DNA of 64,000 nucleotides from Lithodes maja (lineage: Eukaryota; Arthropoda; Malacostraca; Decapoda; Lithodidae), in contig JBAKBP010001584.1 of assembly GCA_037953745.1 (NCBI GenBank), forward strand, positions 1 through 64,000, in the 5' to 3' direction. The notes below the pieces were generated by a model, which worked only from the letters and a program-made list of their open reading frames with translations, was not told where the DNA came from and did no database searches. The translations under genes and the position numbers were made by a program. This document shows positions 42,706-52,731 of this stretch, in pieces. The first letter of the stretch is position 1; every line of letters starts with the position of its first letter.

Positions 42706-43134
42706 CGGCTTGGGAAGTGAGACCGGACCACACGCCGCTCGCCCTTTTATGGACGCCGAGTGGCGGGAACAGGCGGGGTGCGCACGGCGTTGCCACATCG
42801 CCGTCTCAACTTTCACATTTTTTGGTCGCCGACTACTCCCGTCTGGTGGCGTCTATGCGGCGCATAGACGCCAACAGACGGCGTCTATGCACCGACCAGT
42901 CCCGTGGGTGTCCCGTCCTTTCCCGTTTTTTGGCGGTTGGCCCATCCTGAGGGGTTTGTTTTTGCATACCAAAAATGTTCGCCGCCTTCGCTGCCGCGGT
43001 CCGTGTTGTGGCGTCACTGTACGTTCATGAACCGACCATACCCGTTTATGTCGGCGTCCTTTCACGTTTGCATACGAATTCAGTGGTCAGGGAAGGACGG
43101 GAGCTCAGGACGGGTATGTGTGAACCGAGCTTTA

Positions 43135-43219
43135 GGCTAATGTGTTTAGTGTGTTGGGTGATGTCCATAAACTGTGGTATAGTGAAGGTCAATATTAATG
43201 GTTATTAATGGTTATTATT

Positions 43220-43277
<58 letters not shown>

Positions 43278-43917
43278 GAATGAGTAAGTGAATGTGTGAG
43301 GCGGGAGTATGTGTGAGCCTATGTGTGTGTGTGTGGGGGGGGGGGGAGTATGTATGAGCCTATGTGTGGGAGTGGGAGGGAGGGAAGCAGTATGTGTGAG
43401 CCTATGTGTGGGGGGGGAAGCAGTATGTGTGAGTCTATGTGTGGGGGTGGGGAAGGAGTATGTGTTAGCCTATGTGTGGGGGTGGGGAAGGAGTATGTGT
43501 GAGCCTATGTGTGGGGGTGGGGAAGCAGTATGTGTGAGCCTATGTGTGGGGTGGGGAAGGAGTATGTGTGAGCCTATGTGTGGGGTTGGTGAAGCCTATG
43601 TGAGCCTATGTGTGCGGGTCGGGAAGGGATCCCAACCTTGCAAACTTCAATGTTAATGTAAACCTAATCTTGTATGAAATAGGTAACTTGAGATGAAAAC
43701 AAATTATAATTGTGGTCTGACTTTTACATTTGGTAATAAAAGAAGTTTCAAATATATATATGTTGGCCCTGAAGACAACTATTGCTGTATTAGAATATAG
43801 CAAACGCAAACGCACACGCACACACACACACACAATGAATCAAACAGACAGTATGATTGTCCATAAATATAAATCGCAGAGGCGAGAGGATATGAACTAC
43901 TTGTGACTGAATACAAT

Positions 43918-43954
<37 letters not shown>

Positions 43955-44160
43955 CTGCATAGTACTGAATAATGTATATGCCTCGTGCACAGGAGCATCC
44001 TCAATGTATAATGTCTCTGACTGCGTTAAGGCCGAACAGGTGATTTTTCTGGGCCCCCTACTCTCTCATGTTTAGCCCCATTTATTTGTTCAGATTGTAA
44101 GACGTTCAGCCAATTAGTTTGGCGATTTTAAGACTGTTCGCCCCATTGCTTTGTCAATCT
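43135..44160. repeat. Microsatellite and minisatellite cluster
   Basis: (GT)n at 43220-43275; a 33-36-bp G-rich minisatellite at about 43295-43620 (GTGTGAGCCTATGTGTGGGG units, nine or ten copies); (CA)n near 43812-43834; (GT)n at 43921-43953. No gene. The open frame over the minisatellite reads only the repeat. Confidence 0.9.
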
Positions 44161-44349
44161 TAACCAATTATGTACCAGTAACGTCTTCTTAATTATAGTC
44201 TAGCCACACTTAGACGATTTGATGAAACTTAGGCAAGATATACCGTAGTAACCTTTTAATGGGTAGACGTCTTTCATAAGCTGAATATAATCGCCTTAAT
44301 AGTTGACAGAATATTATGAAAAATATGTCACCGGTACTGAATAGGTTAA
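44161..44349. repeat. Foldback MITE (piggyBac-like ends), copy 4
   Basis: TTAACCAATTATGTACCAGTAACG ... ATATGTCACCGGTACTGAATAGGTTAA, with inverted arms around TTCATAAGCTGAATATAATCG. Confidence 0.65.
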
Positions 44350-44624
44350 GACCTGTCGTGTCATTTAATGTCGATTTTTTCTGACGAGCTATAGCGAGCC
44401 TGTAATTTAGGAGTACCGACAAATGTAAACATTTATCAAGATAGGGGACCATGGGATATTTTTTGAAGCTTGATGGAGGTCTAGGGAGTGAACTAGAAAC
44501 AAAAATAAAAAATAAATTATCAAATCGAGCGACAAATGAACCCTCCCCCCTGAATATTGTGTTGTGTGACTGTTGCATAATTATGGAAGTTTCTCGCAAA
44601 GCTCTCGGATTATGTAGACTTGTG

Positions 44625-44689
<65 letters not shown>

Positions 44690-45547
44690 AAGCAGGAATA
44701 ACGTCAAGTTGATGATTGAATGCAACACTGTTCCGATAAATTGACTACTTGACAGTAACATTTAACCCTAGTCAGCCAACAATAATACACCAGGCTGCCA
44801 TATACCTGCAGTCTGTTGGTCGGCTGTCAACCATTGTCATTGCTGGCATCAACACCACATTATGACAACACCACCTGAAATATTGGCCAAACGTGTGTCC
44901 GATATATCACCCTGTTTTAATGTTGGCGGAATATACTGCACATAAGAGTTTGTGGGAGATCCGAGGTATTACCGATATTGCCGGTGTGATCCGGGAATAT
45001 TTTATACTCGCAGGTAAAGACCGATCAGAAGCCGATTATTATACTTTATTAATGCTACAGCCACATTACTATATTCAGCTTAGGAAGGATCTCTCTAGTG
45101 TTATTATTGTAAATGTAATGGTCAACTAAAACTCCAATACGAACATTTTTATCCCAAGTTGAATATAAACATAAGGTGGATTTGTCAACATATTTACAAT
45201 TTGGATTCCATTAACAAATATTATATTGAAAAAGATCACCAACAACATCCGTCCCTTACCTTGCAAGTTTCTGTGACGTACCGTATTCGGCTATCTTGAC
45301 TGTTATCATTGTTTTGGTTCACAAAACTTCTCTAGCGATTTCTGCTTCTTTATTTTCCAAACTACTGCAGCTCCCGGCAATGAATGTTATGAGAGATTGA
45401 TGTCAAACAGAAAAACAAAAATGCAATACAATGATTTGGTATGCAACTTGGAAGATTATAGCGAGACGATCTTTTAGTTATTTAACATGAGTTGGTATAA
45501 TGTGTGGGAAGTTTAAGACTGTTGTAGAGATTTCTTGGCTTTTACCT

Positions 45548-45632
<85 letters not shown>

Positions 45633-45892
45633 CACAAGGAGATATGTTTGTTCGAAGTTTTGCTTAAGTTTGAAGTTTGTTTCGTTTTTGCGTTCATCAA
45701 GGTATTGTGTTGACCTAGTCTGTGTGTGTGTGTGTGTGTGTGTGTGTAAGTGTGAGTGTGTGTGTATGTGTGTGTGGGTGTGGGTGTGTGTGTAATCATC
45801 GGTGGGTCATTGGCTATAAATGTCATGATATTTGCAGGTTTGTGTGTTACAGTATATTGAACAGACAGTGTAGGATAAGTGTCCTCACATCA
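44350..45892. other. Gene-free DNA with microsatellites
   Basis: (CA)n at 44627-44685, (CT)n at 45549-45629, (GT)n at 45719-45794. No gene seen on either strand. Confidence 0.8.
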
Positions 45893-45990
45893 TTAACCCA
45901 TTCAATACCGGCGATACCTTTTCATCATATTCTGAACATTATTAGACAATGTTATTCAGCTTCGGAAGAATCTGTGGTAACTCAAAGGAT
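45893..45990. repeat. Half copy of the foldback MITE
   Basis: TTAACCCATTCAATACCGGCG ... TATTCAGCTTCGGAAGAATCTGTGG; one arm only. Further arm fragments are at 46385-46445 and 46861-46881 (TACCGGTACTGAATGGGTTAA). Confidence 0.6.
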
Positions 45991-46014
45991 CAAATGATAT
46001 AGTCTGTAGCGTTA

Positions 46015-46180
46015 TAATTATTATGTTCTATCCAACAACCAACTCTACTCCTAAAATCGATTAATGAAATATTACAAACACATGTGGCAGTCCGTGGATT
46101 CGAACCCAGGACGCTCACACCGAAAATCAACACCTTGTGCATTGCCCCACGAAGACAGTTAAAGAATGGTGGACACTGCC
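46015..46180 (-). repeat. tRNA-derived SINE-like sequence
   Basis: On minus, GGGTTCGAATCC is a perfect RNA polymerase III B box (46094-46107), with an A-box-like TGGGGCAATGCACAAGG about 55 nt upstream. It does not close into a tRNA cloverleaf. The tail sequence TTATTATGTTCTATCCAACAACCAACT recurs at 46345-46380, indicating a repeated family. Confidence 0.45.
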
Positions 46181-46999
46181 TACGATTTATTATGCAACTT
46201 CGAATCCTGCATATCAATCTAAGCATGTACACACATCCCAACTGCAACTCACGTAGGCTATGCATATGTGAATGGAAAGACCAATTAATGGGGCCTTAAC
46301 CACTAGGGAAGTCCTCTCGATAAATTACTCCTGAACCAATATCAATTATTATGTTCCTTCCAACTACCAACTATACTCCTAAGTTTAGGTCCTTTCTAGG
46401 CTGAATAAAATAATGTAATAGTTGCCTCAATATACAGTAATGAAAAGGACCTTACCTAATTGTATGTATGTGGAACTATGTACTGTATATTTAGCCTATG
46501 CAGTGGTAGTAGGTAATATGTGTGAATACAAATTGTGTTTGGGTGTTTCATGTATAAACTGTTTAAATGTATATTTCTAAATGTATGTACACTATACTAT
46601 ATGTGAAAAATTATGTTGCATTTGTATGTGTGCGGTACGTGTGATAATTATGATTTGATTAAATATATTTGCAAAACTAAAAATATTACTTGAAAATATG
46701 GTGAATAAATCTGAAGCTTTACCACCATATTAAAATAAGGTGCCTTTTAAGAGAGTTAACTCTCGAAAGGCTTAGCTAGAATATTTATAACACATTGTAC
46801 ATTCTGTAAACATAATGTAATACATGATAGCGAAATACATCTTTTTCAATTTTTCAATTTTACCGGTACTGAATGGGTTAAAGTATTCTAAGTTAGGTTA
46901 AGGTTAAGTAGGTTAAGTTAAGTTTAATGTAGATATCTGTATTTAGGCTTAAAAATCGAAAAATGTTTGCACCGATACACACACCAGCGCTTACATGCA

Positions 47000-47003
<4 letters not shown>

Positions 47004-47038
<35 letters not shown>
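47004..47038. repeat. (GT)n microsatellite
   Basis: Pure GT run. A T-run follows at 47131-47149. Confidence 0.95.
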
Positions 47039-47041
<3 letters not shown>

Positions 47042-47215
47042 GTAACATTTTTCGTCGCGTGTGGGCCAAAAAGAAGGACAAAAGGTTTTAGAACCTTTAT
47101 CGGTCGACAAGCCCATAATTAAATGTTTGCTTTTTTTTTTTTTTTTTTTGTATTTATATTTGTTTATTTATCAATACATTTCATGTCTACGATTATGATT
47201 ATGATTCATTATTAT

Positions 47216-47216
47216 G

Positions 47217-47289
<73 letters not shown>
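47216..47289. repeat. (AT)n microsatellite, left flank of LTR-B
   Basis: AT repeat interrupted by LTR-B and resumed at 56280-56304. Confidence 0.9.
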
Positions 47290-47290
<1 letters not shown>

Positions 47291-48407
47291 CTAACATACG
47301 GAGCCCTGTATGTTAATTTAAGAGTTAGAATTAGAGTTGAAGGAGTGTCAAACTACCCAAGCGGCGAAGCAGACTAGCGAGCGAACCAGCGAGTGGGAAA
47401 CCAGCTCGCAAGCATACCAGCAAACAAGCCTTCACACCTGCGTGCGTCATAGGGGACCCTGCAAACTACTTTGATGACCCGACGCTATGACGTATGATCG
47501 ACGCGAGGAGACTCCATTGGTCCACGCACCTGTTATGCAACTCGAGGAGCTATGATAGGAGCGCGCACCATCACTCGCCTCCTGATTCGTTCCTACACCA
47601 TCATTGTTTAGTATATAAGACCCGAGTAGTGGGCATTCAAATCAGTCTCATTTGGAGTTGGGGAAGGTGAACTTGCAGCTGGAGGAAGACGGGGTGAAGT
47701 ATTATAATGGGATTGTGACTGTCAGTCAGATTATATAAGTGTGTGTTAAGTGTGTTCGGTGTAAACACTTACGTTATGTTGGTTAGTGAGATATGTGATT
47801 GCGAATTAACGTTAACGCTATTATTATGTGCTTAACTATTTTAGTTGACTAACTTGTGGACTAAAGCAACTCTTTAAGTAATTGGGTTATGATGAAAGTA
47901 ATACTATTGTTTTATATTAATACTTACGAGTTCTTTCATTTTCTTTGAATTAAGCTTACATTGCTTAACGGTGCTTAGTACGGTGATGCTATTGTCTCAT
48001 ATTAGTAATATCGCCTTAGACTAACATGGCTGTGTTAATATTACTTCTAGTGATTTCCTAAGCTGAAGAAAATTATTTTAGCTTCAAAATATTATTTTTG
48101 CTTTTCATATTATTTGAGTGAGACCTGAATCGAATCTATGAAGCGATCCTGTAACTTAATTTACTCCTAATCAAACCTCAATGTTACGTGGTTAAGAAAT
48201 ACATTTAACTAATTATTAAATATATATCTAACTTTTTATGTGACTTTGATATAAATCCTGATGATAATAATAATATAATACTGTTAACGTAAGACAAGAA
48301 CCAAGAATAATTACATTAAATATAAATAAAAGGACATTAAGAAAACTATCTATTCATTTCAAAAAGGGTAAGAGACAGAAATATTCTTACTTTAATATTT
48401 ATCTTTC

Positions 48408-48418
48408 AAGACTTTTTA
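48408..48418. repeat. Target-site duplication, left copy (AAGACTTTTTA)
   Basis: Exact match to 55959-55969. Confidence 0.8.
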
Positions 48419-48453
48419 CCAGGGCGGGGGGCCTGGTATCCTTCTCCCCTTAA

Positions 48454-51400
48454 ATTAATCTACCAAAAAAACGAGACAGAGATAGGGGCGAGGGAACGCG
48501 TTCGTGGTCCCGGACCCTGAGAGTAGGAGCTTTGAATGTGCGTGGATGTGGTGCGAGTGAGAAGCGAGAGGATATTGGAAGGTTATTTGAAAGAAGGATG
48601 TATGATGTCCTTGCACTGAATGAAACAAAGATGAAAGGAGAGGGAGAAGTGGATTTTGGAAACGTGATCGGTAGAAAGTCTGGAGTAGACGAGGGAGTCA
48701 GGGGGAAAGAAGGAGTGGCTATTATTGTGAAGGAGGAGTTGAGAGAGTTTATAAAAGAGTGGAAAGAGGTGTCATCAAGGCTAATGTGGGTGAGAATGCG
48801 GTTTAAGGGTGAAAGGTGGGTTTTTGTAAGTGCGTATGGACCAGGAAGTGAAAGAGAGTTAGACGAGGTAGAGGGTTTCTGGGAGGATTTGAGAGATTGT
48901 CTGCAAGGGTTTGATGAAAATGAAAATGTTATAGTTTTAGGGAACCTAAATGCTAGGGTAGGAAATGAGCCTGTTGAGGGAGTCATCGGTAGTTTTGGTG
49001 TGGATGGTATAAACGAGAGTGGAGAAAGACTGAAAAATGTATGTGAAGAGTGTAGATTGAGTGTAGGTAATACGTTCTTCAAAAAAAGGCGTATACACAA
49101 GTACACCTGGCATAGACTTGTGAGGGGAGAGACTGTAGAGAGGGCATTGATGGATTATGTGCTGGTGACAAGGGAAAGATTGTGTAGACTGCTGGATGTG
49201 AATGTGATGAGAGGTGAGGCGGAGGGTATGTCAGATCATTACCTGGTGGAGGGAAAGCTAAGAGTTAAGAGTTACAGGAGAATAAGAGACAAGCGTGAAG
49301 TAAGAGAGGTAATAAAAGTTAGTGAGTTAGAGAAGAGTGAAAAAGAGAGGGAGTACAAGGAAAGACTAAATGAAAAGTGGATGGAAGTGAGAGAGATGGA
49401 AGAGAGAGAAGTAGAGATTGAATGGCAACAGTTTAAGGAAGGAGTGAAAGCAAGTGCAGAGGTAGTATGCGGCAAAAGGAAAGTAGGAGGCAGAGGTATC
49501 AGGAAGGGAAGCGAGTGGTGGAATGATACAGTGAGAAAGGCAGTTGAGGAGAAGAGACAGTGTTTTGAGAGGGTTTTACAGGATGGTAGTGTTGAGGTAT
49601 GGGAGAGGTACAAGGAGAAAAGGAGAGAGGCAAAACGGAAAATTAGAGAAGCGAAAAAAGATGCAAACGAAAGGTGGGGCCAAAGGCTGAGTGAGAATTT
49701 TGAAGAACGAAAGAAGATGTTCTGGAAGGAGGTAAATAAAGTAAGGAAAGGAGGACAAAAGAGGGAAGAGTCAGTGAAAGATGAAAATGGAGAATTACTA
49801 GTGGAACCAGTTGAAGTGAGGAAAAGATATGCCGAGTATTTTGAATCTTTGTTAAATACAAGAGATGGAAGAGAAGCAGTGATTGAAGCAGAGGTGGATG
49901 GAGATAGGTTACCCAGGCCACCCAGGTGGCAGGGAATGAATGAAAGGATTGAGGAAAATGAGGTGAAAGAAGCAGTGAAACAAATGAGAGCGGGAAAAGC
50001 AGAAGGTTTGGATGGTATTGCTGTGGAGTGTATAAAGAAGGGTGGAGATGTGATAATAGATTGGTTGGTGAGACTTTTCAATGTGTGCTTTGCTGTGTCA
50101 ATGGTACCAATAGACTGGAAGAGTGCATGTATTGTGCCGTTGTACAAGGGGAAGGGAGATCGGCAGGAGTGTTCAAGTTATAGAGGTATTAGTTTATTGT
50201 CAGTGGTTGGAAAGCTGTATGGCAGGGTGTTGATAGAGAGGATAATAAAGTGTACGGAAGTTGCAATAGGAGAAGAACAGTGCGGTTTTAGGAGGGGAAG
50301 AGGGTGCGTGGATCAGATGTTTGCAGTAAGACAGTTATGCGAGAAGTATTTAGAGAAGCATAAGGAGATATTTTGGGCTTTTATGGACTTGGTAAAAGCG
50401 TATGATCGTGTGGACCGTGAAGCAATGTGGAAGGTGTTAAGGATTTATGAAATAGGAGGAAATTTGTTAGAAGCAGTTAAGAGTTTTTATGAAGGGAGCA
50501 GAGCATGTGTGAGAGTAGGAAATGGTGAGTTGAGTGAATGGTTTGAGGTAAAGGTAGGTTTGCGACAGGGTTGTGTAATGTCACCATGGCTGTTTAATAT
50601 GTTTATGGATGGTGTGGTGAGGGAGGTGAAAAGGAGAACTATGGGAAGAGGATTGGGTTTAGTAGGAAAGAATGGTAGAGATTGGGAGTTGAATCAGTTG
50701 CTGTTCGCTGATGACACAGCATTGGTGGCGGATTCTGATGAGAAACTGCAGCAGGTAGTCAAAGAGTTTGGTGTGGTTTGTGGAAGGAGGAAACTGAAGG
50801 TGAACGTCAATAAAAGTAAAGTAATGGTGTGTAATAGGGGAGAGCATAGGGTGAATCTAGATGTGAGGCTGGATGGGGAAATATTGGAACAAGTAGAGTG
50901 TTTTAAATATCTAGGAGGAACAATAAGCAGGAGTGGAGGTATGGAAGTGGAGGTAAAACAGAGAGTGTGTGAAGGAAGGAAGGTTTTCGGAGCAATGGGA
51001 AGTATGTGGAAGACGAGAAATCTCGGAGTGAAAGTAAAAAGTGCACTGTATCAAGGAATTGTTGTGCCAACAGTGATGTATGGGGCTGAGACATGGGCTC
51101 TGAAGAAAAAGGAGAAAAGAGGGCTGGATGTGATGGAGATGAGCTGCTTGAGGAGTATGTGTGGAGTTACTCGTAGAGACAGATTGAGGAATGAAGAGAT
51201 ACGTAGGAGAGTGGGGCAGCAGGAACATTTGTCAGCCAGAGTGGACAGAAGGGTGCTGAGCTGGTATGGTCATGTTGAACGAATGGGAGATGAAAGGCTT
51301 ACAAAGAGAATATGTGAGTCAGATACAAGGGGAGATAGAAGGGCAGGAAGACCCCCATTGAGATGGAGAGACTGTGTAAGAAAGGCTTTGGATGATAGAG

Positions 51401-51471
51401 GAATGACTATAGATCAGGCAGGGGAAGTGGTGGTGGACAAGAGTGAATGGAGAATGCTTGTGAATAGTTGA
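48454..51471 (+). CDS. RTE-type LINE ORF: APE endonuclease and reverse transcriptase
   Basis: The frame opens after TAA 48451 and has no ATG before the endonuclease starts (LRVGALNVRGCG, about 48517), so initiation is unknown or the 5' end is truncated. APE: ALNETKMKGEGE, VSAYGPGSERELDE, GNLNARVGNE, YTWHRLV, MSDHYLVEGKL. RT: AEGLDGIAVECIKKGG, CSSYRGISLLSVVGKL, FMDLVKAYDRVDRE, GLRQGCVMSPWLFN and FADD (about 50704-50715). The C-terminal part (VMYGAETWAL, RRDRLRNEEIRRRVG, SWYGHVERMGDERL) is typical of the RTE clade and related to the fragments at 28526 and 37708. Codon use is purine-rich on this strand. The frame is intact to TGA 51471. Confidence 0.85.
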   Translation: MNLPKKRDRDRGEGTRSWSRTLRVGALNVRGCGASEKREDIGRLFERRMYDVLALNETKMKGEGEVDFGNVIGRKSGVDEGVRGKEGVAIIVKEELREFIKEWKEVSSRLMWVRMRFKGERWVFVSAYGPGSERELDEVEGFWEDLRDCLQGFDENENVIVLGNLNARVGNEPVEGVIGSFGVDGINESGERLKNVCEECRLSVGNTFFKKRRIHKYTWHRLVRGETVERALMDYVLVTRERLCRLLDVNVMRGEAEGMSDHYLVEGKLRVKSYRRIRDKREVREVIKVSELEKSEKEREYKERLNEKWMEVREMEEREVEIEWQQFKEGVKASAEVVCGKRKVGGRGIRKGSEWWNDTVRKAVEEKRQCFERVLQDGSVEVWERYKEKRREAKRKIREAKKDANERWGQRLSENFEERKKMFWKEVNKVRKGGQKREESVKDENGELLVEPVEVRKRYAEYFESLLNTRDGREAVIEAEVDGDRLPRPPRWQGMNERIEENEVKEAVKQMRAGKAEGLDGIAVECIKKGGDVIIDWLVRLFNVCFAVSMVPIDWKSACIVPLYKGKGDRQECSSYRGISLLSVVGKLYGRVLIERIIKCTEVAIGEEQCGFRRGRGCVDQMFAVRQLCEKYLEKHKEIFWAFMDLVKAYDRVDREAMWKVLRIYEIGGNLLEAVKSFYEGSRACVRVGNGELSEWFEVKVGLRQGCVMSPWLFNMFMDGVVREVKRRTMGRGLGLVGKNGRDWELNQLLFADDTALVADSDEKLQQVVKEFGVVCGRRKLKVNVNKSKVMVCNRGEHRVNLDVRLDGEILEQVECFKYLGGTISRSGGMEVEVKQRVCEGRKVFGAMGSMWKTRNLGVKVKSALYQGIVVPTVMYGAETWALKKKEKRGLDVMEMSCLRSMCGVTRRDRLRNEEIRRRVGQQEHLSARVDRRVLSWYGHVERMGDERLTKRICESDTRGDRRAGRPPLRWRDCVRKALDDRGMTIDQAGEVVVDKSEWRMLVNS

Positions 51472-51738
51472 GTGAACACGTGGTCATTTGGAGTAAGGGG
51501 TCGGGCGCAAGTTGGACTAGATAATAGTCCATCAGGCGCCTGGCCCGGGGAGACGATTAATATGAAGGGTGTGCCTGGAAGTGTGGTGGGAGGGCTTGTG
51601 GCTTTGGCTCCGCTGCATGTCTGCCTGCCGAGATCGGAACCTCTCCGGGTGGTCAGGGGCCGGGGGAGTGCTGGAGCGACCTTGGTAACCCTGGTCTCTG
51701 GGTCTTCTCCTGGATGACCATATTGTGATTATATCGTC

Positions 51739-52731
51739 ATGGCGCCGCAACGAACCTGCACGAGTTGTTCCGGTAAATTTGGCCCTACCATGTTTGTTGA
51801 TACTGATGTCCAAATTTGTAGATTTTGCCAGCTCCGAGAGAAGATTGCGGATGAATTGAATGCAGCTCACCGCAAGATCGATGCCCTGACTACGAAGCTT
51901 GAATCCCTTCAAGAATTTGCCACACTCAACGTAGGAGTGCCCTCGGCCCAAGAAACCACTACTATGTCAACCGCCATTCCAGTGCATACATTACCGGTAC
52001 CCACACCAGCAGCTACCTTAGATGTTGCAGATAATAATAATGACTCTACTCTCACTCCCCCCCAGGACAACTTTCAGTTAGTGAGAAACAATGTCCATCC
52101 CAGTACCAGTACCAGGAAGGTCATCCCGACAACATGCCAAAACCGCTTCAAAATTCTGGCTATTGACGAGGAAGAGGAAACGGAAGAAGTTCGGCTTGTG
52201 GGCGACTCCATGGTCCGTGGCCAACTAACCGAGTTCTGCGCCAGGGCACCCAGGACCAGAAAGCGACTCTGTATCCCAGGTGGCGGCGTGGACGACATTG
52301 TTGCGGCTCTGGAAGAGGTTTCCAGGCTCGCCCCCGCAAGCACTACGTACATCATCCACGTTGGATCTAACGATGTCCAACGGACGCGGTCAGAGGAACT
52401 ACTTTGCAAGTACCGGCGGCTGATCAGGTCCTTCAAGGAAAAATCTAATAGAATCTTAATTTCAGGAATTGTTCCCCGGATTGATGTAGAAAACCGATTC
52501 TACAACATAGCTACCAGTACAAATCGCCGACTAGCCAAACTCTGCAGGGAGGAGAACATCGGCTTTGTCGACACGTGGGATAATTTTTACTATGATAAAT
52601 CTTTGTTTTCAGGAGATGGTGTACATCTCAATGAAGTAGGAGCTGCACGTCTTGGTCGTCTGCTGAACGATGCAGTCAAGGATTTCCGTTCAAAAAACGG
52701 GGTCAACCAGACCCAAGACAGGGTAGTGTAA
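51739..52731 (+). CDS. CR1 ORF1: zinc-binding N-terminus, coiled coil, SGNH esterase
   Basis: ATG 51739, 330 aa. N-terminal C7-X2-C10 and C27-X2-C30 suggest a treble-clef or PHD-like zinc site; residues about 32-60 form a coiled coil (REKIADELNAAHRKIDALTT). The C-terminal half is an SGNH hydrolase: GDSMVRG with Ser157, IPGGGVDDIVAAL, HVGSNDV, and the catalytic DGVHLNE with Asp293 and His296. All catalytic residues are present. Such esterases occur in CR1 ORF1s and are thought to aid membrane or RNP interactions. The ORF2 frame overlaps the end of this ORF in the -1 phase. Confidence 0.85.
   Translation: MAPQRTCTSCSGKFGPTMFVDTDVQICRFCQLREKIADELNAAHRKIDALTTKLESLQEFATLNVGVPSAQETTTMSTAIPVHTLPVPTPAATLDVADNNNDSTLTPPQDNFQLVRNNVHPSTSTRKVIPTTCQNRFKILAIDEEEETEEVRLVGDSMVRGQLTEFCARAPRTRKRLCIPGGGVDDIVAALEEVSRLAPASTTYIIHVGSNDVQRTRSEELLCKYRRLIRSFKEKSNRILISGIVPRIDVENRFYNIATSTNRRLAKLCREENIGFVDTWDNFYYDKSLFSGDGVHLNEVGAARLGRLLNDAVKDFRSKNGVNQTQDRVV
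52692..52698 (+). promoter_or_regulatory. Candidate -1 ribosomal frameshift site A AAA AAC
   Basis: In the ORF1 frame the codons read TCA AAA AAC, so the heptamer is in canonical X XXY YYZ phase. The -1 frame is the ORF2 frame, open from 52635 through the endonuclease. A small GGGTC/GACCC hairpin (52700-52714) follows, closer than the usual 5-9 nt spacer. Confidence 0.5.

Larger units (their letters stand above)
29857..43131. mobile_element. PIF/Harbinger-like non-autonomous TIR element, split by a Gypsy insertion
   Basis: The left end AGCTCGGTTCACACATACCC (29857) and the right end (43131) are inverted copies; similarity extends about 49 bp (CTCCCGTCCTTCCC and GACCAC shared). The flanks are TTA on both sides (29854-29856 and 43132-43134), the 3-bp TWA duplication typical of PIF/Harbinger. 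Removing the Gypsy element (30413-42530 plus GTAT duplication) leaves about 1.15 kb without transposase, with a GGGTATGGGTGTGGATGT-type minisatellite in the middle. The superfamily call rests only on the duplication and the end. Confidence 0.7.

Noticed and set aside
43295..43620. Coding potential of the 115-codon frame over the G-rich minisatellite
   Set aside because: The protein is only the translated tandem repeat (CEPMC, GGG units).
44210..44761. 183-codon minus frame
   Set aside because: It reads through a (CA)n microsatellite as poly(VC) and a MITE; no domain.
46094..46107. Functional tRNA gene from the perfect B box
   Set aside because: No acceptor or anticodon stem can be formed; repeated flanks point to a SINE.
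49272..50147. 291-codon minus frame opposite the RTE ORF
   Set aside because: Antisense shadow caused by purine-rich codon use on the coding strand.
52700..52714. Strong pseudoknot stimulating frameshifting
   Set aside because: Only a 5-bp stem starting 1-2 nt after the heptamer is visible; no convincing pseudoknot was found by eye.
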